A DNA stretch of 64,000 bases from Acanthaster planci (taxonomy: Eukaryota; Echinodermata; Asteroidea; Valvatida; Acanthasteridae), in the NCBI RefSeq assembly GCF_001949145.1, contig NW_019091361.1, positions 3,605,359-3,669,358 on the forward strand. The letters are read 5' to 3'. Both the position numbers and the translations under genes were made by a program. Within the stretch, counting starts at the first letter, position 1; every line of letters begins with the position of its first letter. Below, in pieces: positions 49,901 through 59,795 of this stretch. Under the pieces are notes generated by a model. It searched no databases. It saw only the letters and a list, made by a program, of their open reading frames with translations, and was not told the origin of the DNA.

Positions 49901-52713
49901 TTTGTTCAGGAAATTGTCTCTGAACAGTTGCTTCATTGCGACTGGTGCTATCACTCCCTCAATTGCAAAAGTGCATCGGGGACGCTGCTTACTTGCCCTC
50001 CCCTGGGTCTGATCAAATGATGTCTTGCTTGCCTAGTGCACTTCCATAATGTATCTTATACACATAAGTTCATGCTGATTCGTGAATAGTTTTCTGGCTG
50101 CCTGACTACCAACAACTGCTGTGACACCGATCCGCAAATGTAAGGAGGGTTAATTACCAGACACCATTGCACATGACGTACTGCACTCAATGCATTTAAT
50201 CACAAAGTGCTGAGTGCACATGACACTGCATGTATTTTCTTACATTAATTCAAGACTTTACATGCCTTCTGTATCAGACTACATATACATGTATTTTACA
50301 TCTCATGGCTGTAAAATTCTGTTTACCCCAAACTGTGGTTTATACTTTGAGCTTGTGGCACAAACACCGGAACAGCAGGATTTGTATGGGCATCGTCAGG
50401 ATATTTCCAGGGGCATGGCATGACCTAAAATGCATTTTTCATCTCTAAATGCTAATTCTGTTACAAAGTTTTTTACTTCAGTTTACCTGAAGACTACCAC
50501 AAATAGATACGTAATGTTTTATGTGGGTATGTACACTGAGTCGCACTGATTGTCAAGTTTTTTTGTTTTTTCGGAATTTTGACACGATATTTCTCTGTCA
50601 GATCAGGCAATTTGTCACTTTATGCTGGTCAATATTTTACAAAGGCCTTTCTGAGATAATTTTAAATAAAGCAAAGGAAAGAAAAATAATAATTACAAAT
50701 TCTAAAAACAGCTGTACACTATTGCTTGTATCCAAGGGTTCTGGAAGCAATCGACTTTCAGATTTTGTTGAAAAGAACTTTAGCGATTGTTCAGCAAATT
50801 CTTTCCCAGAATTCTCATCGCACCGAGTAACAACAGTTGTCGCACTATGTAACGATTCTCAGCGCGCTGCATAAACTTGGCGTTTAAAGAACACCATACG
50901 TTGGCCTTTGCACTCATTGTGTTGTGCGATGTAAAATGTATGTGATCATGTACCGAATGGCTTTCTGTAGTCTCAGTCTGCAAAGTGAAGAAATTGAAGA
51001 GATTAGCCATTTTTTTAAGGGGGGCTTATTTATTGAGAGGAACTGCTAAATCATGATTTTTTAAAGAAATGTAATTAAAAAATCTAGCTGCCGTCTTCGT
51101 TTGTGTGGCCTAGTTTCATATCTGTCAAATATTGACTGAAGGAGTTAGAATACGGAAATGGATCATTTCCAAATTCTGAAATAATTTCCACCCTATTTTG
51201 AAACTTGCGAAAATGAGTTGAGTTGTACAAGAATTGATTATAATCAACATTATGCCATAACTCTCAAATTGTGAACAATAGTTGTTCCGTATTTGTGTTT
51301 AGGTAGCCGTATTAACAAGATGACGTCACCCACACCTGTTTTCTTTTCTTCACCCAGCCAAATTAAAATTAATTATTGCATTCTGAGCACCATACAAAAA
51401 CTGCTTTTACGTCAAATGAAAGGGCGTCATCCTGTGTGGCACACAAGAAACAGTCTGTTTTTTTACATTTGAAATTTGTTAGCCAGTAGAAAAAACTACA
51501 TGCTAGACATGATCAAATTGTATTAAGTTCCAAAATAATGACGTCATCATCCGGAGAGTTATTGAAGGGACATTTTCGAGATGATTAGTTTCCTATTTGG
51601 CTAGACTTCAGAGATGGCATCTTGCACAATAATGAGATCAGCTACATTTTTCCGATGAAACACATCAAAATGCTGTGGCGTAACCAAACAAGAATTCGAT
51701 ATCGCCCGATCACCCAGCGTTTGAGCTAAATCAACCTCGTCTCATCAAGTTTTGAAACTAAAATTCCTAATGATTTGAGACCTGGGGACGCCACAATATC
51801 GTCGCAGTGCACATATACAGTCTACAGATCAGGGTTGATATTCGTGTCAAGTTTGAAGCTTATGCATTATACCGTCTGGGAGATAATCCGCGGAGAGTTA
51901 TCATCCAGAAAAAAAAAACTAGAAGAGAAAGAGGGACCACAACAAACCAACGGGTAACCGGCGGGCGGTGGCCGATCATCTGGACGCAATGGAGAGTATC
52001 TTGAAGGTGGTTGACACAAGATAAACATTGTAAACAAACGGAAAACCCCCATAAGGCAGTGATCTTTCCGAGATGGAAGCTTCTCTCTCGGAAACCCTTC
52101 AGAGGGAAGTGGACAAATTAGAAAAAAGGTAAAGGGATGAAATGTGTCATGATTTTCCTGACTTCGGGATTCTTTCAAAAGGGTTTCCTGATTTCAGGAC
52201 TTTCAAGCAATCTCCTTTAACAAAATGGGTATTTTAAAGGGTGCCGGCAGACAAACTCTAATATATACTTTCAAACCTTGGCTGCCGTGAGGCCCTCAAA
52301 ACATGGTGATTCTCGGGCCATCGAGTGAACTTATAGGAACTTCAAAGGACCCTCGCGAAGAGGGAAACAGCCCACCAATGTTTGCATTGCAGCTATGACT
52401 GGCAAGGCAGCAAGCCAAATCGCACGCATCGTGGGCCTCCCGAGGTTCAGCTGTCATTATCTTGTTCAAGTAAACTCAACAGGTGCTACTCCATGTTAGC
52501 TAGCTCCATGATTCATTACAAATTCAAGGCCTCAAGGGTGGTGTAAATACATAACATACATAATACACCACCCGCTCCAGCCCGCACATCCAAGCCTACG
52601 GAACATAATTTACAAACCGGGATATCATGACCCGAGTAATCGGTTTAACAGACAGTAATCTCTTGTGGATTGAAGTTGAAAAAAGAACTCACTTACCTGG
52701 CCAAGCTCTCCAT
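40797..52713 (-). CDS. gamma-glutamyltransferase family protein, membrane-anchored, altered substrate pocket
   Basis: Eleven exons with GT-AG introns and perfectly chained phases encode 620 residues (human GGT1 has 569). Residues 7-9 are basic and 10-34 form one hydrophobic anchor, giving a type II surface protein as in the family. GGSAVDA (77-83) and SGLGGGLF (about 100-107) are the typical N-terminal blocks. The catalytic, self-cleaving threonine is Thr436 in DGDTSHLSV, followed by YFGS, MSTICP (500-505), SSGGM (520-524) and the C-terminal GYAAGY. Known GGTs cleave the gamma-glutamyl bond of glutathione outside the cell. The residues that hold the glutamate are changed: Asn123 replaces the Arg of NAREVAP, and GHMGNF (474-479) replaces NEMDDF. 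A long insert with RVRR (406-409) precedes Thr436. So the fold and autocleavage are likely kept, but the substrate is probably not glutathione. The start was chosen because exon 1 joins exon 2 in phase; an internal Met at 47,415 is the alternative. No disabling change was found. Confidence 0.9.
41019..41172. repeat. palindromic MITE-like element, copy 2 (full)
   Basis: This is a near-perfect inverted repeat of about 154 bp. Left arm: CACAATAATGCGCCACCAAG, then TTGCAACGCCTTGG, then GCGAAATTTGTCGACCC; a 16-base loop (TTTCCAAACGCGCAAT); then the mirrored right arm ending CTTGGTGGCGCACTATTGTG. It has no coding capacity, which with its terminal symmetry fits a non-autonomous DNA transposon. It lies in the last GGT intron, about 75 bp from exon 11. 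No convincing target duplication was seen. Confidence 0.8.
41469..41588 (-). CDS. GGT exon 10
   Basis: It codes VILRSLWGSESLSEIIDSPR and VYAYRSSSLNKTYY, in the place of the family's i.N.l.fg..l..Av..pR. Both ends are phase 0 (TTTAACAG acceptor, GAG|GTTGC donor). An in-frame TAG lies just past the donor, in the intron. Confidence 0.85.
41815..42037 (-). CDS. GGT exon 9
   Basis: It codes FGSRTFSNQTGLFLNGHMGNF, AHAMSTICPAIV and GILGSSGGMRI. The second Gly pair of the family oxyanion region is kept; the usual NEMDDF acids are not. It ends phase 0 before GTAAGA. Confidence 0.9.
42135..42305 (+). repeat. 180-bp dispersed repeat, copy 1
   Basis: It shares with 44,575-44,755 the words GAGACGGAGAG, GCTTTGTGTTGGTCATTG, GATTGGACATGT and CCCTCGGTCTCATT in the same order. 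It lies in the GGT intron between exons 8 and 9. Confidence 0.7.
42606..42898 (-). CDS. GGT exon 8 (insert and catalytic threonine)
   Basis: This is the longest exon. It starts AVAALSSKEYAQTI (family l.s..yA..i), then runs through an acidic, unusually long linker with DRVRRAASGQ (RVRR at 406-409), and reaches DGDTSHLSVYSEQGDAVSLTT, where Thr436 is the autocleavage site and nucleophile. It ends phase 2 before GTAAGTG. Confidence 0.9.
43303..43439 (-). CDS. GGT exon 7
   Basis: It codes KLYHYFIEASTFAIGLRLHI and GDFGKAENDK, in the place of the family's YH.i.EA.r.A.a.R...GD. The acceptor is TGATCTTGCAG; it ends phase 0 before GTGCGG. Confidence 0.85.
44346..44498 (-). CDS. GGT exon 6
   Basis: It codes GVMTMDDLLNYRLSSQPPVV, matching the GG..t..DL..Y family block, then a strand region ending TPVTSSGNLLQFTISVMDG. 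It ends phase 1 before GTATGC. Confidence 0.9.
44575..44755 (+). repeat. 180-bp dispersed repeat, copy 2
   Basis: It is the closest partner of the copy at 42.1 kb, in the intron between GGT exons 5 and 6. It contains a run of nine G that is absent from the other copy. Confidence 0.7.
44967..45130 (-). CDS. GGT exon 5
   Basis: It codes ELYTKPNGSLMKTGD, PPASLVQTLRAIAEEG and GEVGRKLVQDIQDQG, matching the P.La.TL..ia.eG..a.Y.G region of the family. Acceptor TATTTCTACAG, donor AAG|GTGAAA. Confidence 0.9.
45602..45794 (-). CDS. GGT exon 4
   Basis: It codes ARAVSVPSELAGLWTAHQKYG and LPWRDLVRPVIDMAQDGFP, the family's AVPGE..G...AH...G.LPW block. It ends phase 2 before GTTGGG. Confidence 0.9.
46312..46529 (-). 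CDS. GGT exon 3 (GGSAVDA and GGGLF blocks)
   Basis: Acceptor TTTTTCAACAG, donor G|GTATC. It carries the strongly conserved family blocks NILIAGGSAVDASIT and SGLGGGLFMVIYS. The NEAAP at its middle stands where other GGTs have REVAP, so the substrate-binding Arg is Asn here (residue 123). Confidence 0.9.
47183..47380 (-). CDS. GGT exon 2 (membrane anchor)
   Basis: This exon follows a strong acceptor (CCCTTTTTTCAATAG). It codes RKRTILIVIF and the rest of the anchor, a proline- and acidic-rich stalk, and RRGAVATDYGPCSEMAR, which matches the start of the GGT ectodomain. It ends in phase 2 before GTAGAA. Confidence 0.85.
49690..49880 (-). repeat. 180-bp dispersed repeat, copy 3 (inverted)
   Basis: In reverse complement it shows the order GTGTTGATC / CTAGGGGGGATGTGTTAGGT / GTGTATAGGGATTGGACATG / TTGGGGGGTACCC, as in the two other copies. 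It lies in GGT intron 1. Confidence 0.6.
52073..52128 (+). other. candidate first exon on the plus strand
   Basis: An ATG followed by 18 codons (ASLSETLQREVDKLEK, amphipathic and helix-like) runs straight into AAAAAAG|GTAAAG, a good donor. No downstream partner exon was found, and it lies inside GGT intron 1 on the other strand, so it may be chance. Confidence 0.2.
52697..52713 (-). CDS. GGT exon 1 (17 nt, start codon)
   Basis: ATGGAGAGCTTGGCCAG encodes MESLA plus two bases and is followed by a textbook GTAAGTGAG donor. Joined to the next exon it gives A-R-K-R-T, with the membrane anchor following at once. It is separated from exon 2 by an intron of about 5.3 kb. Confidence 0.6.
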
Positions 52714-55700
52714 GTTTTTGCGTGTCACCTCTTTTACTGTTGCTGTGACGTGCGCTCAGGCGCTCATGAAGTCACAGCATTTATTGTGTGGGCTCGCTCG
52801 TCTGGATATTGGTAAAAAAAGTACGATAAACTTGCTAGGAGTAAATATTGGACTGAGAATGGATTATGATTGCTTAGTTGCTGCGCCCGTCAGTATGCTA
52901 AAGGAACTCTAATTAGCACCAACAAATTCAATTTATTGTACATTTTCAATAGGTCGATCGCGCTTTTTGTCACTATGGTCATTTATGCCCATGCGTGCAT
53001 AATTACGAGTTTGTTTCGTGATAAGGTCCATACCTACCGTAAGCAACAAATACCATTTTTTTCCGCTGGACACAAAGGTTGGAATGATTAAGCTTTGACC
53101 AACTTAGCAAAGATACTACTGCAGTGTTGGAGGTAAGTGTACAGGTATACGAATCGCGCAGACCGATAAGCAAGAGATCGACATGTCTCTTATCTGAGAG
53201 TTAAGCATGTAGCAGGAGCCGTGAAACGGGCTACGGACTTCGGTTAACCACCGATGTCTCACCAAGGTCTGTGGGTGAATAAGCCGAACTATTGTCCTTG
53301 ACTGGGTTTCGCGCAGTCCCTGGTGATAGCCATGCTTGGGCTATAGTTGAGCTCATAACCTAAAATCCAAATTTTGTCGCCCCATTTAAGGAAATTGCCT
53401 TAATCGAATCGAGTTCACAATCCCAGAAACCAGACGTGGGCATGCAGTAAACGCCAGCCTTGGAAATATGTGTACTCTGTCTGTGTTATTATATTCTGCC
53501 ATTTTCATAGCAACTTCGAGCATAGAGAAGATCATATAAAAAGCAAGTTTATGAAAGAGTTCCTCTCACGTTGATTTGAATGACTTCCCAGTGGGATACT
53601 CAGGTCACAATACGCACTTCGCAAGTTCAGCCAGACACAGTGAGGGAGGAAATATCACGGTCAAACCCTACAAAGTAATTTTAAAAAAAATTGTAGTTGG
53701 CAACATTCTCAATGTCATGCAATTCGAAAACTCAGGAGACGGTATTGTAGATATTTAAAAAGGGCCACTTGTTGGATTTCGAGATCTGACACAACCCCGC
53801 GCCTGCGTATCTTGACGTAAGTCTTCAATCCTCCAACTTGTACGCGATGCTCTGCGCCTTTGCAGTATATGATGCCCATGATAGTGAAAACGGGGTATGC
53901 AGAACATCTTCGCACCTACTTTGTCGGATCACCAGACCTGTTGTTACAGTCACTGTCGCCGGTTTACTCTTGCTGTGGAATTTATAAGGTGCAACCACGT
54001 CTGGTCTCTCCAAGCAACAACGTCTGGCCACTCCAAGCTCAATTTGACAGTGCCCCAGCAACAAACAATTGTCTGAGTGTTCTGTGCTCCAAATGCCCAT
54101 ACGGTGCTCCAAACACCATCATACCCACTTGTTTATTTACCGTCGGAAATTTGTGCAGGCGTAGACTGATAACTGGTTAATACCTTGGAAGCACCACCAT
54201 GAAGGTCAGAATAACGCTTGCAGCTGTACACATACCATGCACATACCAGTGGCGGGTTTAGAAGAGGGTGCCCCTCCCCTGCCTGCCCGACGACTACAGT
54301 GTGTTACGTCGTGACTAACGGCTTTGCACTGTACGCTCGCCTATGACCCTCCACGTTACGTTAGCGCAAGGCTTCTGAAAATCCTGGTCCGCCACTGCAT
54401 CCCCCTTTCCACTTGGTCTAGTATTACCGCGAGCGATGGATATGCAGTGCATGTATTTGAAAGATTAAAACTGGCACGTATGTTTCAGCGGGACATTTAG
54501 TTTGTGCGCATGCGCATCTAAAGTGTTAAATGCCCGAACGAGAAAAGATGGCTGCCCACCTTTCGCGTTTTAAAGCACAGAATGAATAGGCTATTATCAG
54601 CTTTGCTTTAACTTTATTTTTTGTCATTTTGTGACTTTTATTTACTTTAAGCCCTTAAATTATCTTTGTGAAAGATTTGGTGTATGTCACACCCCTAGAG
54701 TTGTCCTACCCTTAGGGACAGACCTTTGGTAGCTGAGACACGAATATATACACACCTGTTGCTGGAAATTTGTTTTGCCTGTACAATATTTACATTTATT
54801 TATAAAAGAACATAAAATAAGGATTACTTCTTACATTAACATTGTTATTGATTACAATATAAATGAGGTGATGAGCGCCTCAATGTCCCGCCACCATGTT
54901 GCTTCTGTTTCTTACGTTGTAGTCGGCTTCTGTGGCCTGTGGCTGACTCGGCAAGTTTCTGCGTCCCGCCGCCGCGGTCCAACCCTTTTGTCAACACCGG
55001 TCAACCGACTCCCTCTTCCTCTCAACGTAAAACCAGGAACTGGGCGTTTCCTGGCTTTCCGTTTCTCAGAACAGTCTAAATGTACATGTAGTTTATTCTA
55101 CTTGCATAATTAGAAGTCACTCATCTCAAGACTAACTCAACTCACGACTACAAGTCATCGAGGCTGGCCGCTGCCCTCTCCTCGGAATCCAGCAATGAAC
55201 TGATCACATCACCCATATCTTTTCTTTTAAACCCGAAGGAAAAATTCCTGCACTGCCACGCCTTATTCCAAAGAACTCAAAATGTTTTGTGTACTATACC
55301 CTTCATAAATATTCATTATTCAAATTAATGCATAAGTGGCTACATCTACCGATGACAACTCAACTGGCACTCAGCCCATCATTCTGGTAAGGTTGACTGA
55401 CTTCAGGAATGTTTGGGTGTGGCGGCTCAGGAAAATAAAATCTTGTTTCACTGCTAAATACCATGTTCATCTTTTCAACAATTAGGGCCAAAATTATACG
55501 GTATTATTAATTTAAAAGTAATTCCGATTTAACATCACTCTGTGACAGTGTGCAAAAATGAAGAATCAGTGCCTTATGTTGGGTTTGATCTGCATCGTGT
55601 ACTTCCAAAGTGCTTCATACAAATGCAAAAAATGCTTGCTTTTTGAGGGGGAAATTTGACCCTTTCTCCAATTTTCCTAGGTCTGTCATGATAAAAATAC

Positions 55701-55844
55701 GTTTCAGAAAGATATAAACAACATTTGGAGAGAATCTCACACGAACAAGAAGTACATTAAAAGAAAGAGGTGAGCTTTTATTCACCTGTTTTTACAGTCA
55801 CAGACACCGTGTATGTACCATACGTCTGTGTACGTTAATGTAGC

Positions 55845-55885
55845 CTTCAAGTACATGTACATGTACTTGCACATACATGTATTCC
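55845..55885. repeat. TACATGTA palindromic cluster
   Basis: Tandem self-complementary words (GTACATGTACATGTAC) lie here; smaller sets are scattered through the whole window. Confidence 0.6.
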
Positions 55886-56422
55886 TGTGTCAGCATGTAC
55901 AAGTACGATACCTTTCCAGTCGCCTGTTAACTATTAGCTAGGCTTTACCAGCCTGCACAGCCTGCAGATCTACTCTGTGCTTTATGGGTTGCCAATGCCA
56001 TGGTACTATCATTTATCAATGATACTATAAAGTATACGTGGTATAGGCAAACAAAAAATACGGGCAATTGTTCAAGGGGGCCTTCGTCAATGCAGTACAT
56101 TGTTATGTCAAGATCCACAGTTGCACCAATAGCTCCATGGTTGCACAAGCGAAAAAAAATGTTGCATCCTGTCTCCACTTTTCTCATCATAAAGTCAGTC
56201 ATTACAGAAATACTGGAAAGACATGAATTCTGGACTTTGAGAAACATTTACCCATGTTGTTGGGAATACGTACAAAATTCTCTTCACTCCCCATAGACTT
56301 TTTACACAACTGCTGAAGTGGAGTCAGGATGCAACGTTTTTTCCGTACAAGCTGCAGTTTTCTTTGTAACAACATTGGAGAGCAGGCTTGGATTTATGGC
56401 CATTTGAAGTGCTTCTGTTAAT

Positions 56423-56428
56423 TTTATT
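56423..56428 (-). terminator. possible polyadenylation signal of the RAG1-like gene
   Basis: A minus-strand AATAAA lies 71 nt after the terminal TGA of the RAG1-like remnant, the usual kind of spacing for a short 3' UTR. Confidence 0.4.
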
Positions 56429-56498
56429 TCTTGTGGTCACTTTCAACTCAAATTTGTGCAGTTGGAATGGTAGGCCTAGGCCTATGTGTACTTGTAAA

Positions 56499-56773
56499 TC
56501 AGTTAAATTTGTCAGGGTTTTTCTGTATCCCGTGAGTTGTCATCACTGACTTCAAGATGGCTACCTCATCACTGATACCTCCAATGCTTTGCCTTATACT
56601 GTTGAATCTGGCATGAACAGATTCCCTGCCCTGTTCTCCATGGAAACCGAGGCCAACCTTTCAACGTGAAATGGATGGAATAACGTCCTTTTCCAAGAGA
56701 TGCATTTTTGGAGTTACGCTTTCCTCGGGGAAGTTACACCAGAAGAATTATAAGTATTCTTGAATGTAGCCAT
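56499..56773 (-). pseudogene. RAG1-like remnant, last exon (GEQG..ES)
   Basis: A strong acceptor (TTTAATTCCTCAG) in phase 1 joins the previous exon as EL-DGYIQEYL. FPEESVTPKMHLLEKDVIPS and GLGFHGEQGRESVHARFN follow, then a helix ending QKNPDKFN and TGA. Two in-frame stops (TAA at 56,748 and TGA at 56,661) break it; the second sits where the family has Trp. Confidence 0.65.
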
Positions 56774-57153
56774 CTGAGGAATTAAATAAAGGAAAAGGAA
56801 TAAAAACGTTAGGGGTAGTACGGTACCAAATTAGGACCATAAGGTTTTTCTATGTTTTAACTGTAGGAACCAGCTTGTGGCCTCTTGTAGTTTGGTCTGA
56901 AATCTTCATCATGCAACAACTACATACACGGAAATAAGGCTGTGCTGAATATCTGAATACATGTAACCGAATGTTTGATCGATTTTCGAACATTATTATT
57001 CAACTTTGAATACTCGAATGCAAAATTCATTCAAGGGAGGAAAATGTTCTTTTGTTTTAAATGAAAAAATAGCACTATGGAGGTTTGTTTCAAGCAGATT
57101 CAAATAAAAAATGTCAGGAATCTTATCATCAATACAAAAAACAGAATATTTAC

Positions 57154-57340
57154 CAAGTTCCTTGATCTCTGCTTCCTCCAGTTTCCTAGCCAGGTTGTAC
57201 ATGTTGTGACACTGGCCGAAAAGAACGAATAGGTGCTTATACTTGGTTGCCAGTTGCTGAGCAGTCCTAGTTACATGTGGGTCACTGCAAATCTCCTCGG
57301 CCCTTTTGACAATAAATGTAAGTTTCTTGATGTTTTTTTC
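57154..57340 (-). pseudogene. RAG1-like remnant, LFGQCHNMYN exon
   Basis: Open throughout: EKNIKKLTFIVKRAEEICSD, then TAQQLATKYKHLFVLFGQCH, then NMYNLARKLEEAEIKEL. Acceptor AAACACAG, donor G|GTAAAT, ending phase 1. Confidence 0.65.
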
Positions 57341-57444
57341 CTGTGTTTAAAAAAAAGCAGTTGCTAATAAATGATACCTAAATGTGCCTGTTGGTTAAAA
57401 TAGTAGTGTTTTTTCATGATCAGTTCTTAACATTATTGACCTAC

Positions 57445-57602
57445 CTTACAACACTTATGTATGTGATTGCCAACGAATACTTGCCATGGTAGGCCTGGCG
57501 ATGCACTTCAATCTCTTGTAGGGTCTTGTCTAGTTGAGCCGTCAATGGTCCTTGGCCAGAATTTAGATGGCACTTCTTTCGTAGTTCTGATGCTGCTGAT
57601 TT
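57445..57602 (-). pseudogene. RAG1-like remnant, YHGK/FVGNH exon
   Basis: It codes SAASELRKKCHLNSGQGPLT, DKTLQEIEVHRQAYHGK, then a one-base deletion near 57,478, then FVGNHIHKCCK in the next frame. It ends phase 0 at GTAGGT and joins the following exon without a phase break. Confidence 0.6.
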
Positions 57603-57693
57603 CTTATGTTTACATAATATAAAAAAACTAAAGCGTGCAGGCAAAAATGTAAATAAAGTGCATACATGTTTTGGCATATAAAATTTTGTGTAC

Positions 57694-58027
57694 CTTTTCT
57701 GCATATTTGGCCATGCTGTCTGCAACAGCATCAGACAGTAACTCGACCACTGGGGAATCCTCCTCATCATGGATAACCATTGCAGAGATCTGCTCCTAAA
57801 GAGAAGCTGCATTGTTCTTCCATGCCTCTGCTTCCTCCTAGAGTAACATGGCTGCCTGGATGTTCTCAGTGTGGGCAGTAAATGCTTTATTTGGCCAAAA
57901 TTGATATGCTGCACCTGAAGCAATTTGCTGGACTGATCCAGATATCCAGACTATTACACGCTCTCTCTAAATTGTTGTAGTGCTTCGGGAACAAACCAAG
58001 ACTGATGTGCAGTTCTGGTGGACAGAC
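57694..58027 (-). pseudogene. RAG1-like remnant, LHISLG exon (heavily broken)
   Basis: After GCTTTCAATCAG it reads VCPPELHISLGLFPKHYNNL, then loses frame, and resumes with NKAFTAHTENIQAAMLL, TAG, EEAEAWKNNAASL, TAG, and an acidic helix ending SDAVADSMAKYAEK at the GTACAC donor. Confidence 0.55.
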
Positions 58028-58244
58028 CTGATTGAAAGCAGAGACAGAGAAATGGGGTCCACATCACAGCTAAACTTAGGCATCTGTAGCTGTTAGGATA
58101 GACTGTAGATTTATAAGGGGAGTACATTTACAAATGAAATTTCTTAGGCATTTTTGCATCATGAAACAGGTCGAGGAGTCAGTGTACCTTGCACGCCCTC
58201 TGTTATGGCACTACGCAAGGAAACTGTTTCAAAAGAATGCCTAC

Positions 58245-58448
58245 ATAGATGAGAGGAACTGGAAGTAAGGGTGGTCGGATGATGTTGTTGAAATTCTTAG
58301 CTAGTTGTGCCTTGCCACCACATCCTTTAAACTCTGAGAGGTCATGGGCCATGCTTTCCAGGCTCCTGAGTTGGGCAGGGGGACGATGACCTCTTGACAG
58401 CTTCATCTCATCCCTTGTTGCATTGCAGTTATAGACAAGCATGTCTGC
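58245..58448 (-). pseudogene. RAG1-like remnant, C..C/ATRDE exon
   Basis: After TTACTTATTAG the phase that fits the previous exon reads GRHACL then hits a stop; one base further on, the frame changes to YNCNATRDEMKLSRGHRPPA and stays open through PPLLPVPLIY before GTAGGC. A one-base insertion near 58,430 explains this. Confidence 0.6.
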
Positions 58449-58863
58449 CTAATAAGTAAAAAAGCACATGTTTACCGAGTTTTTTATAAATACCTTCAAT
58501 TTTGAAAATTGATGGTTTGCATGGTTTCCACAGAGAACATTTCACCAGCAGCTGATAAAGCTTCCCATGTGACATAATACAGAATTAAATACAGAATTAT
58601 ATAAATAAAAGTAAAGCATCAAATGTATAGGACTTACTGTTAGTCTGGTATTGACTCAAGTCCAGATACCTTTTATGATTAGAAGCTACCAATCATTTCA
58701 AAATCTGGACTCAGATCAGATTCATTAAATTGGACTTGGACTTAAACTTGATGCAGACAAAGAGGGTTCATGTGTGGCTTGAATTGGAGGCTTCAGTGAC
58801 TCAGTTCCACATAGATTTGGATGAAGTGGACTCAAATACTGTACATTCCTAGTGTTCACGTAC

Positions 58864-58940
58864 CTGTTGCTCCTGTGATGCCATACATCTTGCATAAGTA
58901 TTGGTAATCACCAAAGAGGAACACTTCCAAGTTGAAATGT
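58864..58940 (-). pseudogene. RAG1-like remnant, FLFGDY exon
   Basis: This 77-nt exon codes HFNLEVFLFGDYQYLCKMYG and ITGAT, ending phase 1 before GTACGTG. The acceptor is CTACTGGCAG. The motif precedes the C..C pair in this family. Confidence 0.6.
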
Positions 58941-59088
58941 CTGCCAGTAGTGCAAAACAATGTACATGTATGTACTGCAGTAATGATTGAACTTAACTTC
59001 AAGTTTTGTCCTTACATCATCGTATATTCATAAACACTCTATACTTGGCACTTGTCTGAGAACTTATGAAAAGATTCCCATGCTTACT

Positions 59089-59160
59089 CGGGTGGGACTT
59101 GAACCCATGACCTCCTGCTTACTAGTGCAGAGGTTTGAACCATTCAAACACCTAGTGTGC
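59089..59160 (-). repeat. tRNA-like SINE head, copy 2
   Basis: On the minus strand it reads TTTGAATGGTTCAAACCTCT, GCACTAGTAAGCAGGAGGTC, ATGGGTTCAAGTCCCACCCG. It shares the CTAGTAAGCAGGAGGT core and the B box with the element at 18.0 kb. It lies in the part of the RAG1-like remnant where exons are missing. Confidence 0.55.
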
Positions 59161-59452
59161 TTTCTTCTTTTAATTTTCTTTGCTGAATATTTGGGGTGTT
59201 ACAAATATGCCATTTTGTATGGGAATTGTACTTTCCTCAAAAGTCTCGAAATCCATGACACACTTAAAACTTAAATTTGAAGTTTTTTTATACTTATTAT
59301 TTTACTGCTGCTTATATTTACAACAAAGTATTGAACCATTTCCAGTTGTGTCCCCCCCAGCAATGGCTTTGATACCCATTACCAAGCTGAAACTGCTCTC
59401 TATGCCCACTGCTGCCATAGGGATCTTATGTTTAAAGTTAAAATAGTTGATC

Positions 59453-59686
59453 NNNNNNNNNNNNNNNNNNNNNNNNNNNNNNNNNNNNNNNNNNNNNNNN
59501 NNNNNNNNNNNNNNNNNNNNNNNNNNNNNNNNNNNNNNNNNNNNNNNNNNNNNNNNNNNNNNNNNNNNNNNNNNNNNNNNNNNNNNNNNNNNNNNNNNNN
59601 NNNNNNNNNNNNNNNNNNNNNNNNNNNNNNNNNNNNNNNNNNNNNNNNNNNNNNNNNNNNNNNNNNNNNNNNNNNNNNNNNNNNNN
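59453..59686. other. assembly gap (234 N)
   Basis: The nine bases TAGTTGATC occur both just before and just after the gap, so the two contig ends may really overlap and the gap may be smaller than drawn or absent. Confidence 1.
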
Positions 59687-59795
59687 TAGTTGATCTTAAT
59701 CTTGGGCTCAGTATCTAAGGATTTCACTGGATTAACACTACACTCAAGTCCCCTGTATTTCTTGAAAATATTTGAGGTGTCACAATAGTCCAAAC

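Larger units (their letters stand above)
47381..52696 (-). other. GGT intron 1 (about 5.3 kb)
   Basis: Apart from repeat copy 3, a G-rich GGATCC block near 49,600 and a plus-strand candidate exon at 52,073-52,128, I see nothing coding here. Confidence 0.45.
52714..56498. other. intergenic stretch between GGT and the RAG1-like remnant
   Basis: No gene is supportable. A pair of overlapping open frames at 53,825-54,180 is not recognisable. Palindromic TACATGTACATG words cluster at 55,845-55,885. The plus-strand frame 54,775-55,113 has no motif. Confidence 0.45.

Noticed and set aside
53100-53350. Possible small structural RNA
   Set aside because: The block is moderately GC-rich with short inverted words, but it matches no 5S, spliceosomal or other RNA core that I know.
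54000-56498. A RAG2-like partner next to the RAG1-like gene
   Set aside because: I looked on both strands downstream for Kelch-type GG repeats or a PHD finger and found none.
59302-59793. Frame of 163 codons across the 59-kb gap
   Set aside because: Mostly N; the real part upstream of the gap is a different frame from the RAG1-like exon.
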